Assembly: GCF_004027225.2 (NCBI RefSeq)
Contig: NC_044278.2
Span: forward strand, 99,998,743-100,062,742
Reading direction: 5' to 3'
Length of the DNA stretch: 64,000 bases
Source: Strigops habroptila
Taxonomy: Eukaryota > Chordata > Aves > Psittaciformes > Psittacidae
In this document: one piece after another, positions 24,400-35,845 of the stretch
Numbering within the stretch: position 1 is the stretch's first letter
Layout of the letters: every line of letters begins with the position of its first letter
Made by a program: the position numbers and the translations under genes
The notes under the pieces: generated by a model
The model's database searches: none
Seen by the model: the letters and a program-made list of their open reading frames with translations, nothing else
What the model was told of the DNA's origin: nothing

Positions 24400-25990
24400 T
24401 CAGAAAATTACATCTCTTAAAAGAAGCAACATTACAGGCACAACAAGCAATCCGCCCCAGTGGAAGGCAAAGTGTAACAAGGTCTGGTATGACACCATCA
24501 GGAAATCTTTAATGCCACAGAAATTGAAAAGAAATTATCAGAAAACGTGACTATCAATAATTACAAGGGACGGTGTGAAGAACTAAATTCAGGACGACTA
24601 CAGCATAGCATGAATTAGAAATAGGATAAGGTTTTATTAATATATACAAAGCAAGAGGAAAACAAATAGGAAAAAAGATCAAACAGATAATGTGAAGTTG
24701 CATTTTTCTTTGGGTTGGTTTTTTTTTTAAGTTAGTAGTAGTCATCAAGTTCATAAAGTTTTAACCAGAGGACAAGAGTTTAGACCATCAAAAGGAAGTA
24801 ACGTCTTGAAGAATATTTAGATAAACTAGGTTACACAAATTTTTAGGAAAACATGAAATTAATCTTAAACTACTGTGAACTAGCAGGTTGTCTCTGAGAT
24901 TTCCAGCAAGTGAAGAAAAACAAACTTGTTTCCAAAACAGAGAGAAAGGGCATGAAAAGGAGGCCAGCCTACCTTAGATTTATGCAAGGATACTAGAATA
25001 AATAATTTAAATAATCTAATTTAAATAGAATAAATTATTTAAACCTACAGAATACTAATGTAATGGGAAACAGCCAACATGTATTTGTCAGGAGCAAGCC
25101 AATCTGCTTTCTGTCTTTGACATGGTAATCATCCCAATAGATAGGGTAGCAGGAGAAGACATGATATATCTTGACTCTCATGTCATTGTTACAAGTAAAA
25201 TAAATAAATAGAACCAAGAATATGAGAAAAAAAAAAAATCATTCTCAAAATGGATCAGTGGTTCACTGTCCAATCAGGACATGTTTCAAAGGGGATGCTC
25301 TTGGGACCCACCCTACATCTGTTTCTATGCAAAATTTTAACTAATAACTTTGATCGCAGGCTAGAGAGTATACTGAATAATTTGTGAACAGCTCCTGTGT
25401 AAGAACAGTTGGTATTATTTTGGAAGATGGGATTTGACATCCAAATTATGGCGGTTGTCTGAAATCAACAAGAGATATGGAAACCATCAAGAGGGACGTA
25501 CCATGCTCCAGAAGAAAACATTCAATGAACAGAGTGAGAAATAATGGCCAGGCAAGACGGGCCACAGGCCAGATGCATGTGAGTAGTGTAGTGCTGTTAC
25601 AAAACCAGCCAAATACCTGTCTGGGGTATGGTGACAGAGCAGTTTCATGGAAGGCAGAAGAATGAGTCAACCTCCTGCACTTGGTAATTTTGAGATCCTA
25701 GGTGGAATGTCATATCTGGTTTTGGGGACCATGCCTTACAAAGTTTGCAATCAATATGGAGTCATTTTAAACAGCTGGTTTTATAAAGCATGACTTATTA
25801 GAGGAAGCTGAAGGAATTTGGTCTGCTTAGTCACGAAAGGAAAAAAAATAAAAGACTGGAACAAACATAATAGTCTTCAAATATGAAATTATTTTTCAGA
25901 CAGCTGTTCTTCATTTGACATGTGAAGAAAAAAAAAAAACATCCTGCAGCAAAGGTTATTTACCTCAGATATTAAAAAGCTTTTAAGGAC
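24400..25990 (+). mobile_element. Ancient decayed CR1/L3-like LINE relic
   Basis: Weak but ordered matches to a CR1-clade ORF2 run left to right. NSQHVFVRSK (about 25069-25098) corresponds to [16 protein letters not shown] (25158-25175) is RT motif A. VSKGMLLGP (25283-25309) corresponds to [20 protein letters not shown] (about 25808-25840) corresponds to [11 protein letters not shown], and TNIIVFKY-like text follows. Order and spacing fit a single insertion with internal deletions. The nucleotide text resembles old amniote CR1 (L3, or turtle-type CR1) more than the young bird CR1 families. Stops and frameshifts are everywhere. The outer limits are estimates. Confidence 0.75.
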
Positions 25991-25999
25991 CAATTTGGG

Positions 26000-28112
26000 T
26001 CACATTTGGGCCATCCTTCCTGGTGGAAGTCAGAGGTGCAAAATACTAACAGTCTGAATATTGCAAGAGGTCTCAGAGGTAAAGAAGAAATGCCACCCAC
26101 AGTGGGATTTTCTGATTTTTGACACAGTGACCCATAGAGTACCTCTGCTTCTTCTGAGGTATCTGCAAGTCCTGATTTCGGCTTCGATCTCACAACTGTT
26201 AGTGGTTTATTTAAAGGAAATAATACTGTTATTTCTAAGCTAGTTATCACAAATTCTTGGAGATGCAGAGAAGCTCCATAGGACACTCAGGGCCCATGGC
26301 TGACACCTGCAGGCTTTATCTGTCATTCACGTGGTTGCTCTCACTGGGCTTATCAGCTGAGGCTGTTGTCTATCAGTTCAATTCTCACCAACAGCAAGGA
26401 GCCTCAATTAAATCAGGACCTTTGTCTTCCTTCCATTGATATTTTCATGCAAGGTATTGATGTACCGAAAATATCCTAAGTTTATTTCTAGTCGATGATA
26501 CATAGTTATCTCAGGATGGGGTCAGGTTAGAAAACTTGACTCTCTTTTTCTTAGAAAAATGTGCGTCCCAGGAGAACAAGCTTTGCCTCGTACGGTCCCT
26601 TTTATTGTTCCAAACTACTGTAGGGCAGAACTGGTGCACATTCCAAATACACCCTTATAGTTTAATTTTCACAGTAGCAGGCATCAGCTACTTTTAGCTG
26701 TATTTTAAAATGTAATCATTTAATTTAGACCACAATTGGCTATCATCTGTTGTTTTATCACTGTTGCCCTGTTGTCAGTATATCTGTTTTAAGCCTCACC
26801 TACATGTTCTTAACAACATGTTTACTGGTTGCAAGGTCTTCACCAGCCATTGGGCGTCATTAGAAGAGATGGCAGCTTCTAATTGGGGGTAGAGCAACAT
26901 GGTCATGGTTTTGGAAGGAGGGGTGGCTAAGCAGCTTCCATGTGATGGGTTTGACAGTTCTGTGCTGCCACCTGAGAGCAGACACCTGAGCATGGGAGTT
27001 TCACTCTGTATTGCCAAAAATTTATTCTCTTGCTGAGTAAGACATTGAGACCCAGAATGGATCCAGAACAGCATTCAGGCATCTGAGCTGGGTGCATATT
27101 TAAACCTCCTTCACTAATTAAAGTTCTGTAGTGCCAAGGCCTCTTTTGGGGTTGGTGTCTACAGAGCATTGCAGAGATTTTGCTTTTTTCCTCTTTCCAG
27201 TGCAGCCAAGTTTTCAGGGCATTCACCCAGAAAGCGGGAGAGCTCTATTCACCTCCCTTCTCAGCTGGAGGGATTTCAAACCCACATTCCCCATACTCGA
27301 AGACGTGCCCCAATCCTCCAACACTCGACTGCACTGGGCTGAGAAAACCACGACCACCATCCCTTGGAACCTGCAGCCAGAAGACCTGCAGGAGGTGGAA
27401 AGGGAGCCTAATCCTGTAGCCCAGCATGTAGGAGCACATCCAGCAGGGAAGGAACGACAGCAGCTGCCTGCATTATTGCCTCTTTGTGCGGTGACTAATA
27501 TAAAGCATATAAGCAAGAATAAATGATGCTTGAGAGCAGACAGAGCTGGCTCTGAGAGCCCACCGGGTGAACCCCAGAGGTACTGTGGCCAGTGAGACCA
27601 GGGCAGCACCCCAGGCAAAGCCGTGCTGCTCTGGGTGGGAACAGGGGAGGAGTAATTCAGGCTCGGAGCAGATGCCTCAAGGATGGCACAAAGCAAGGGA
27701 GGAGAACAGCTTGATAAGAACTGTTCCACCTGACCATATCTTATTACCCTCTTCTGCTGGTTTCAGCGATAGGTATCCCCTCTCCTATTCTGCTGTGACA
27801 AGCATTTCAGAATTATCTTTAATATTAACGCAGAAGTAATCCTGCTGAAAACAGTATAGCTACTCAGTCGCTGAAAATTAAGCATATAATTATATTCCTG
27901 AATCAAGGCTTTAATAAGTTAATTAAATTTCATAATTATAATGATTTTTATAAAGACAGCATCCTCATTTGCTAATGCTAACCATAAATGTGTGAATATA
28001 AAAGAAGGAACAATTTTTCCAACCTAAGTAATTAATGAGTTATGTTTTTAATAGGAAGAAGGTTTCAATGGAAACACTGTTTGAAGTCTACTCAGTAATT
28101 CTCTTAAATAAT
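26000..28112. other. Intergenic, no gene seen
   Basis: A GC-richer patch at about 27130-27730 gives open frames on both strands (131 and 168 codons) that resemble nothing I know. The section 27860-28110 is AT-rich, with many TAAT/ATTA cores, and could be a conserved non-coding element. That cannot be judged without comparison to other species. Confidence 0.5.
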
Positions 28113-28210
28113 TCATAGAATCATAGAATCATAGGATCATAGAATGGTTTTGGTTGGAAGGGACCTTAAAGATCATCTAGTTCCAAACCCCTGCCATGGG
28201 TAGAGATACC
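28113..28210 (-). mobile_element. CR1 3' end, minus strand
   Basis: It starts with repeated octamers of the tail (TCATAGAA units, 28113-28145). The CR1 3' UTR TTGGAAGGGACCTTAAAGAT and CTAGTTCCAAACCCCTGCCA follows, truncated after ATGGGTAGAGATACC. Confidence 0.92.
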
Positions 28211-29241
28211 AATTCTTTGGTGTATTAGTATTTTTCCCCCTCTTTTAATTTTGATTAGACTATAATGAAGAGAATTAAATCATATTTAACTTAGAATTGT
28301 GCCTTCTATATAGGTTGCAATTGTTCCTATTAGAGCTGAAAAACATAAAGTGACATCTGAAGTGTACATACAGTATATACAAAAGAGTCTCTGAGATAAA
28401 AATTTTGTGATCCTTGAATACTTACCAAAAGTCTCTGAAGGGATTTAATTTCAGTAAAGAAATTTAATAGAGAAAAGCAATTTCTAATTACACAGATTTC
28501 TTTTTACCATTTAACAGGGTTTAAATTGAATCACTGACCTAAAATATTAATTTTGAAAATTACTTCTTAAAAAAAAATCAAAGTTATTGATGCTCTCAGT
28601 TTTGTTCTCTGAAGACAGCTGAATGACACAAAAATGTATCTTGCATTGTCTGCTTGTTCTAAATAATCCCTTTTAGTAGGATTAGTCACAGTATTAAATT
28701 AAGAGAAGGAGCAATTAATTATATTCTTATGAAATGAAGAAGAGAAGAATCTTTGAAACGTTCTCCTTTCCTCCTCACACCCTCCCTTTGAAATCTAAAA
28801 TTGCATTATGTATTTTTCAGTTATGGAAAATCTTTCAGTCTTCAGTTTAAACAAAAATGGTGGAAATGAGCAGTACATGGCACAAAATTAATCGGGATTG
28901 ACTTTTAGGTGTGCCTGAGAACTGTGTGGCCAAAATGAAAAGGAATACTTGATTTATAACAACCATTAATCCATGAAGGCTTTGCTGCTACAAACAACTG
29001 CCAGGGGTTTTGGGCAAGCACCTCTGCTCACCCCAAACAAATATTTCTGTGCTTATATTTCTTTTTTGCAATGGTTTCTTGGATGTTTAAAAAATTGAAT
29101 GTGGTCCTACTTGTCCCCATCCCTGTGGCATGGTATTGGTTAGTATGATAATAATATAACGATCATTAAAGCCTTTTTTGTAGTGAACATAAAGGTTTTT
29201 TTCTAGCTTTTGTTTCAAGCTTTGCGTAACAGCTAAAATGC
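28211..29241. other. Intergenic, AT-rich
   Basis: No gene or repeat was recognised. The sequence is strongly AT-rich with many homeodomain-type cores. Confidence 0.55.
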
Positions 29242-30190
29242 TGTCCTGGTTTCAGCTGGGGTAGATTTATTTTTTTTCCTAGTAGCTGGTACAGTGCTGT
29301 CTTTTGGCTTTAGTTTCAGAACAATGCTGATAACTTCGTTGTTGCTAAGTAGCACTTACCCTGATCAAAGACTTTTCAGTCTCTCATGCTCTGCCAGTGA
29401 GGGGCACAACAAGCCGGGAGGGAGCACAGCCAGGACAGCTGACCCAAACTAGCAAAGGGATATTCCATACCACAGCATGTCATGCTCAGGATGTAACCTC
29501 ATAACATCCTTCCAGTGTCTGAAGGGGGTCTACAAGGATGTTCGATAGGGAATTTTCTTCAGGGACTGTAGCCATAGGACAAGGTGCTTAAACTTAAACA
29601 GGAGAGATTTAGATTAGATATAAGGAAGAAATTCTTCACTGTTAGGGTGGTGAGACACTGGAACAGGCTGCGCAAGGAAGTTGTGAATGCCCCATCCCTG
29701 GCAGTGTTCAAGGCCAAGGTGGATAGGGCCTTGAGCAACCTAGTATAGTGGAAGGTGTCCCTGCCCATGACAGGAAGGTTGGAACTAGATGATCTTAATG
29801 TCCTTTCCAACCCAAACCATTCTATGATTCTGTGATTCTATAAACTGGGGGGAGTTACCCAGAAGGGACAGATCACTGCTCAAAGATGAGCTGGGCATCA
29901 GTCATCGGGTGGTGAGCAATTGTATCATGCATCACTTGTGTTTTCTGAAATTTAATTTCCTCTTTTTTGTTGTTCCCTATTGTTATCAGTATTGTTATTG
30001 TTAGTATTGTTTCCATTATCATTATACTTTACTTAATTTCAATTATTAAACTGTTCTCATCTCAACCCGTGGGTTTTATGTGCTTCTGATTCTACTCCCC
30101 ATCCCACCTGGGGTGGGCACGGAAGTAGCGGAGGGGGATGAGCAAGTGGCTGCAAGGTACTGAGTTGCTGGCTGGGTTTAAACCACAACA
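29242..30190 (+). mobile_element. Solo LTR of an avian endogenous retrovirus, split by a CR1
   Basis: It begins TGTCCTGGTTTCAGCTGGGG and ends TTTAAACCACAACA, so it has the TG...CA ends of an LTR. The left part is 29242-29494 and the right part about 29842-30190. Between them sits a CR1 3' fragment. The right part carries ATTAAA (30045-30050), a likely poly(A) signal. The flanks AATGC (29237-29241) and AAAGC (30191-30195) look like a diverged 5-bp target duplication. I recognise the text as a common solo LTR family of birds, but I am unsure of its exact name and class. No internal retroviral genes or primer-binding site follow, so this is a recombined solo LTR. Confidence 0.85.
29495..29841 (+). 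mobile_element. CR1 3' end nested in the solo LTR
   Basis: The fragment starts ACCTCATAACATCCTTCCAG, matching the CR1 ORF2 C-terminal region. It continues through AGATTAGATATAAGGAAGAA and CTTTCCAACCCAAACCATTC and ends in the tail ATTCTATGATTCTGTGATTC. LTR sequence resumes immediately afterwards, so the CR1 inserted into an existing LTR and is younger. The insertion falls near where the LTR promoter (TATA region) should lie. Confidence 0.9.
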
Positions 30191-30689
30191 AAAGCTCTGA
30201 ATATTGTTCTGTGGAAAAAAGCATGAGGAAAAACTTCTGGAAGAAACGACAGTAGGTAGGCAGCTACAGAGGAGAGCAGTGTAATAATAAGGAAGCATCA
30301 CTAACTGTCTCATAAACTTTGGGGAAATGACCAGAGATTATTGAGAGAGATTGCGAGGGCTGTGAGAGCAGAAAACACAATATTGAGAAACCACAATTAT
30401 CCATATGTAGGTTGCGTAAATGATACACAGGGGCACAAAGCCTCTTGGAAAGATTAATCTGAGAACCCACAAAAGGGAAACAAATCTCATTAGTCTGAAA
30501 TGGTGCATCAGGCCCACATCAATAAGTAATTGTGCAAGAACCACATTCTCTCACTGAATTTAATGTGACTGTAATCAAACCACCTGATAGAACAAAAATG
30601 CTTTAAAAATAAATCCACTGCACAAAAGTTTACTACCAAAAAGGAAAAAAAACTCTTAAGGAAAATTGAAAGGGAAAGCCAAAAGGGTA
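30191..30689. other. Intergenic, uncertain content
   Basis: No gene was recognised. The right part may belong to the decayed LINE relic that becomes recognisable at about 30690. Confidence 0.45.
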
Positions 30690-31735
30690 AAAAGCTAGCA
30701 GATAAGTGTGAAAAGTGCTGAAAGACTCAATTTTGAATGCTTAGTGTAGGTGTATGGCTGTTCAACAGATTTCTATGTAATTTATAATTACAAATTAAAT
30801 GAATAAGGTAGTAATAAAGTTTGCTGGTGACACAGAGTTATTCAGGATTACCAACTACAAAGAGTTGCAAAAAAAGTCTAACGTGAAACTAGTGACTTGG
30901 TGCAAAATTGCAGAAAAGTACTCATGGATAAATGCTAGGTAATGTGCATAAAAAAACTAATTAAGTGTACAGGCACAGTGGTACCCTCTATTCTTGTTCT
31001 GGAAAGAGATACTGAAGTCATTATCAAACTCATTTTCATTGCCTTGAAAAATATTAGCTCAGTGTTCAAATCTGGTCAAAACAGTATTCAAATATTAAGA
31101 ACAAAAATGAAAATCCAGAAGAATGGTGGAAGATAAATACTTAAGGCATCCATATCTTGAGTAGTGCAGGAAGTTCAATTTTTCTGGAAGGATACAGATG
31201 ACCTGTCCTTATAATGATCAGAGGTGCTAACTGTTTGTGTATGAGGATAGATTATTGGGTTATAGCTCTTCACCTCAGAAAAGGGAGTATCATAAAAGTA
31301 TCATGAAAGAAGTGTATACATTAAACTGCTGGTGAGAGAGAGGGAGGTAGCAGCCTGGAAGCCGGGAACAATGTTCGGTTAGTGAATAGGGAGCAAATTT
31401 CCGTATTTTCTTACAACAGGAGAACTACAAGGAAAGATTTAAAACAGAAAGAACTTTTTTTTTTTAAATATATAATTAAATTGCAGATTCCTTTGACATG
31501 TGAATTTGTGTAATCAGAAGTACAAGTGAGTCCAAGAAGGTAACCATAGAGGACAGATCCATCACTGGCTATTAGATACAAGCTCTAGCCTGTATAGCTG
31601 AGGAAGCTATTAAGCTGCTGACCTCAGGCGGCAAGGGGAGAGAGCATCACTATGTTTCCTTCTTTCCTGAACATTTGGTGCTCACTGCTGCCACAGTCCC
31701 ATGCTGGAGGGATGTTTGCTCTGACCCTGGATGAT
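30690..31735 (+). mobile_element. Second ancient CR1/L3-like LINE relic, with 3' end
   Basis: KFAGDTEL at 30817-30840 corresponds to the RT motif KFADDTKL with one catalytic Asp changed to Gly. A DKC-VMH-like block follows at about 30925-30950, equivalent to KCKVLHLG. The text around 31150 (CATCCATATCTTGAGTAGTG) corresponds to the RPHLEYC region. Near 31545-31580, GAGGACAGATCCATCACTGG and GCTATTAGATACAAG match the 3' region I recall for L3/turtle-type CR1, as does the tail to about 31735 (TGCTCTGACCCTGG). It is heavily mutated, with no usable frame. Confidence 0.72.
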
Positions 31736-31959
31736 TTTCCTCTGCCCTGATACTGTTTTCACCACCTGCAAGCTTCTGTATATACTGTAATTTAGAACAA
31801 AACTAATTTTCATTTAAAGTACCATTCATTACAACAAATGCATTTTTAAGCATCTGGGCCTTGGTTTTATAGTGTTTGGATGGTGGGAAATCACCTTAAA
31901 ATATGTTGAGCAGCTAGTGAAAGATTGCTCTAGGGGTGTAGCCTAGAGTCACCCCTCTA

Positions 31960-32319
31960 GGAGGACTCCAGGGAGACATTATGAGGTATTTCAATGCTTA
32001 AAGGAGGCTTGTAGAAAAGGTGGAGAGAGGCTTTTTACAAGGGCCTGTAGTGACAGGACAGGGACAATAGTTTAAAACTGAAAGAGGATAGATTTAGATT
32101 AGATATAAGGAAGCAGTTCTTCACTGTGAGGGTAGCTGGACATTAGAACAGATTGCCATGAGAAGTTTGGAATGCCCCATTGTTGGAATTGTTCACAGGC
32201 AGGTTGCATGGGGCTTTGACAACCCAATGTAGTGGAAGGTGTCCCTGCCAATGGCATGAAGGTTGGACTAGATGATCTTTGAAGGTCCCTTCCAACTCAA
32301 ACCATCCTGTGATTCTCTG
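31960..32319 (+). mobile_element. CR1 3' end, plus strand
   Basis: It runs from GACTCCAGGGAGACATTATG through TTAGATTAGATATAAGGAAG and TGTCCCTGCCAATGGCATGA to CCATCCTGTGATTCTCTG. It is the C-terminal ORF2 end and 3' UTR of a moderately diverged CR1. The 5' limit is approximate. Confidence 0.9.
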
Positions 32320-33323
32320 AAATATTGCCCCCAGTGCCATCCACTCATCAGTATGAGAGGAGTTGCAGTAGAAGCAGATCTGAACCGTTTCCACTGGAGG
32401 GGAAGGAAACAGGCTCATGTTGTTGCGGGGCTGCAATCAGGCCCTCAGTGAGTGTTTGTGCCTCACCGTCAGCTAGCATGAGCCATTCTGTCTCTGAAAC
32501 AGCACCTTTACTGCTCAATACAGATTGTTCAGTTTAAACACAGTTTCAACATATAAGGAATTTAACGCCAAGGAAAATAAAGAAATGGGGGTTTTATAAG
32601 CCACCTGCTTTAGGTGGACATGGCTACATGGTGATCTTGGAGCCTGACTAGTTTGGCTTCTATTAAAAATGATCATGTGCAATAATCTGTGATTTCAGGA
32701 TAGTGTAATGTTGCCCCATGCAGATGCTCTGTTTCCTTCAGTTATGCATTTTTAAATGGAATACATCACCCACAGCTTTTTAAATTATCTGACAAATTTA
32801 TCTCGACGACACTGAAGTTTTGCTCAGGGTGAGGTTTTATTGATACACTCTAATTACTTAAATGATACTCAATGCCCTTTTAATTAAAAAGGCATAATGT
32901 TTCAATGTCAACCTCTTGACTACTTCTGGGAGACCTGGGCTTTTGGAATTGATTTCTGTTCCTCTCAAACAAGTGAAACCTACAGGCAGAGCCGTTGAAT
33001 GACTGAATGTTAAAAGACCCTATTTCGTCAAAGCTTGCCTTTTGATCCTCACATTGCCACTGAGGCTCTGAATGCATCATTCATTGCAGGGAGAGTGTTT
33101 TCCTACCTCAGCTGGATTGCATGCTGTTATTCTTTTAATTGTAGTGTCTTTTTTTCTGAGGCAAAATGGATCTGATGGTGTATGGCTGCCCTGGCAGACA
33201 CAGAGGCTGCACATACAGTGTTTCTGCTAGCATTTTCTATACTTATGTTTCTAGAAAGAATCAAAACCTTGCATCTCTTTTTTTTTTTTTTTTCCCTGCC
33301 TTTTTTTTTTTTTTAATCTTACA
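32320..33323. other. Intergenic, no gene seen
   Basis: It ends in two long T-runs (about 33279-33314) directly before a minus-strand CR1. No gene was recognised. Confidence 0.55.
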
Positions 33324-33596
33324 ATCACAGAATCACAGAAAGGTTTGGGTTGGAAAGGACCTTGAGATCATCTAGTTCCAACCCTCCTGCCATGAGCAGG
33401 GACACCTCACATTAGACCATGTCACCCAAGGCTTTGTCCAACCTGGAACTGAACACTGCCAGGGATGGAGCATTTACCACTTCTTTGGGCAACCTGTTCC
33501 AGTGCCTCAGTATCCTCACAGTAAAGAATTTCCTCCTTATGTTTAACCTGAACTTCTTCTGTTTAAAACCACTACCCCTTTCCTACTGCTACAGAT
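33324..33596 (-). mobile_element. CR1 3' end, minus strand
   Basis: It has the tail AATCACAGAATCACAGAAAG and the 3' UTR TTGGAAAGGACCTTGAGATC, then the ORF2 end with GCCAGGGATGGAGCATTTAC and GTTTAACCTGAACTTC. It stops near 33596, next to a 22-bp inverted repeat. Confidence 0.92.
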
Positions 33597-33598
33597 TC

Positions 33599-33620
33599 AA
33601 CAGATCTTGAAAGATCTGTT
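33599..33620. repeat. Perfect inverted repeat, 10-bp arms
   Basis: AACAGATCTT and AAGATCTGTT are separated by GA. It sits at the point where the CR1 fragment at 33324-33596 is truncated. Confidence 0.8.
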
Positions 33621-34642
33621 CTTTTTCTGTGGAAACCAACACCTCAACAGCTTAACCAAAAAAACATTGGTTTTGTAACCTGAAGTGGTATGTGTAGAAG
33701 TATCTACCCTAAGCAACATGGGCATTTTCATTGAGGAAAATACTAGGTTGGATAAATATCACTAATTCAATTGCTTTTCATTTTCAGAGTATTTAATATG
33801 TGTCCTTTCCAGCACTATTCTGGGATTGTTTCCTATTATTATTTCTCATGTAACTTTTTTTTCATGTAGCTGAAACTTTGCTGAAGTCGCTGCTGTGCAC
33901 AACGACCTAATCAACCTTGACATCTGCTGTGAGTTGTCTAGAGCTGCGTGGTTGGCTGCAGGAGCCAACCTGCAGAGCTGCTGTTTGGCAAGTTTCTGCC
34001 AAAGCCTGAGACCAGTTGTCCTTTTTGGGGCAAAAATTTTCATTGAAAAGGGAGTTAAATTTAAACTCAATTCTGACTCAAGCGAAGCTCTGCTGCTTGA
34101 GTTTCACCATCATAACGATGAGGTGTTGTCCATGTCATGCATGTTTGTGTGGTGTGGGGGGTTATCAAGCAAGAGTGGGATTATCTAATTATCGGTTTTA
34201 TGATATATGCTTGTTAATGGCAGAAGCAGACAAATGCTAGTAGACTAAATGTCTTTCACCCGTATGTTGATGATTTAAATGTATACTAGGCTGATAGTGA
34301 CTGTTCACTTTTTCTTGTCTGTTACTGACATCTGTCAATAAAGACAGGCAGTTTTAACCTAATCCTTTCATAACAGATATCATCAGCAGGATCACTAGCG
34401 TGGCTGTTCCAACGACTATGTATGGCCTCAGTCTTTCAGAAGTGCTTCATTCACGCTGCAGATGAGCATTAGGGGAGTGTAGAAAAGGGCCAGGTTGCTT
34501 TGCCACAAACAAAGTGGTAGCTTTTCACTGAGAAAACAAGACTGATGTGTTTTTTATTGCCAATCTGAAAGATGTCATTTGTTTCAACATTTCTAAATTC
34601 TGCTATGTTTTTAAAATAAGTCAGTGTGTAATGAACTCTTTA

Positions 34643-34685
34643 GTTAGAGATAGTACAATGTTAGAGATGTTAGAGATAGTACAAT
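34643..34685. repeat. Short direct duplication
   Basis: GTTAGAGATAGTACAAT occurs at 34643-34659 and 34669-34685, with a partial third unit (GTTAGAGAT) between the two copies. Confidence 0.85.
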
Positions 34686-35829
34686 AACATGTAGCACAAT
34701 GGAAGATAAATGATGTATTCCTGTGGTGCAAACCACCGGCTGCCAGTGTGTCAGAGCTAGTCCCTGTCCTTATACTCTGTATTCATTAGTGCCTCAAGGG
34801 ATACTTATTCACCTTATCTGTTCTGTTCTAGTAATTCACCATTTTTCAACGGAAAAGAGGCACATGCATGCAATAAAAGAGATGGCTCACATCTGGAGAG
34901 TAGGAAGCCAGATAATGATTTATGTGTGGGCAATGGAGCAAAAATGGAGAAGATCTGAAAAGCAAGATGTCTTTGTTCGTTGGAATACTTCACCTCCTTC
35001 CTGCTCCTCAGATAAGCCTTTCTCACGTGGAGTACAAAAATCAATTCTTCACAAGGACAAAGATCTGGCTTTCAAGCAGCCCCATCATAAGTTGGATGGG
35101 ACTTCAGAGGTACACAGGACAGCAAGGAGCTCATCCTGTGGAGGGGAGAAAAAAGCACCATGCACAGTGTTAGAGAAATCTCTGAGATGGTCTCTGTTCT
35201 CAAGATCACTTGATTCTGTATTAGATTTGGGCAATCAATCAGTGGCACCAAAAAGAACTCATTAGTTACTGCAATTACAGTGTTCAGCTGAATGAATCAA
35301 ACAGAGAAAAAACAAAGTTTAAAAAAAACTCAGAGTGTGCCTTTCCAAAATGCACTTGTCATGTTTTTCTACATCGCAAACTGGGTTTTGAAAATACAAC
35401 AGTTTTTGAAGTGGCTGTTAAACCTGTGCTGCCCATGTCACCACGCTGCTCAAAGGCTTTCAGAAGTTGCTATTCAGAATTAGGGCAAGCAACTATACAG
35501 CTCCCTATGGCTGCAGATACTTTTCATGGTTGCAGCAGAGTGTATTTACCTGACCTGATTTCACATCAGAAAGAATTAGTTGTCAGACAACCACTTAAAA
35601 TAGATCATCACCCAAAACAAGGAGTTTTCTGCCAACCTCAGAACAAAAGCAGAGTGGGCTCTTCTCTGCAGAAAACAGTCAATGACTGTGCCCTGACTGT
35701 GCCAAGCAGACAGCAAATGGGTTCTGGTGGGATCTGGATGAGGTGATACCATGTTTTTAAGAGAGGGAGTTTGTTGAGCTAATATAGCATCATATTCCTG
35801 AGCTACGTATTGCTAATTCATACTTTGAC

Positions 35830-35845
35830 CACACCAATTGGTGTG
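35830..35845. other. Perfect 16-bp palindrome CACACCAATTGGTGTG
   Basis: The sequence equals its own reverse complement. It contains the arms CACACC/GGTGTG, which resemble T-box or KLF half-sites, around AATT. Function is unknown. Confidence 0.8.

Noticed and set aside
27131-27729. Overlapping open frames of 131 and 168 codons on opposite strands
   Set aside because: Neither resembles a known protein. A faint LTR-like look (AATAAA after a GC-rich part) was not strong enough to call a retroviral element.
28113-28150. Repeated TCATAGAA octamers as a CRISPR-like or satellite array
   Set aside because: This is the normal variable tail of a minus-strand CR1.
34723-35265. A 180-codon plus-strand open frame outside repeats
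   Set aside because: No recognisable domain, low-complexity-like composition, no flanking splice or promoter evidence. It probably arose by chance.
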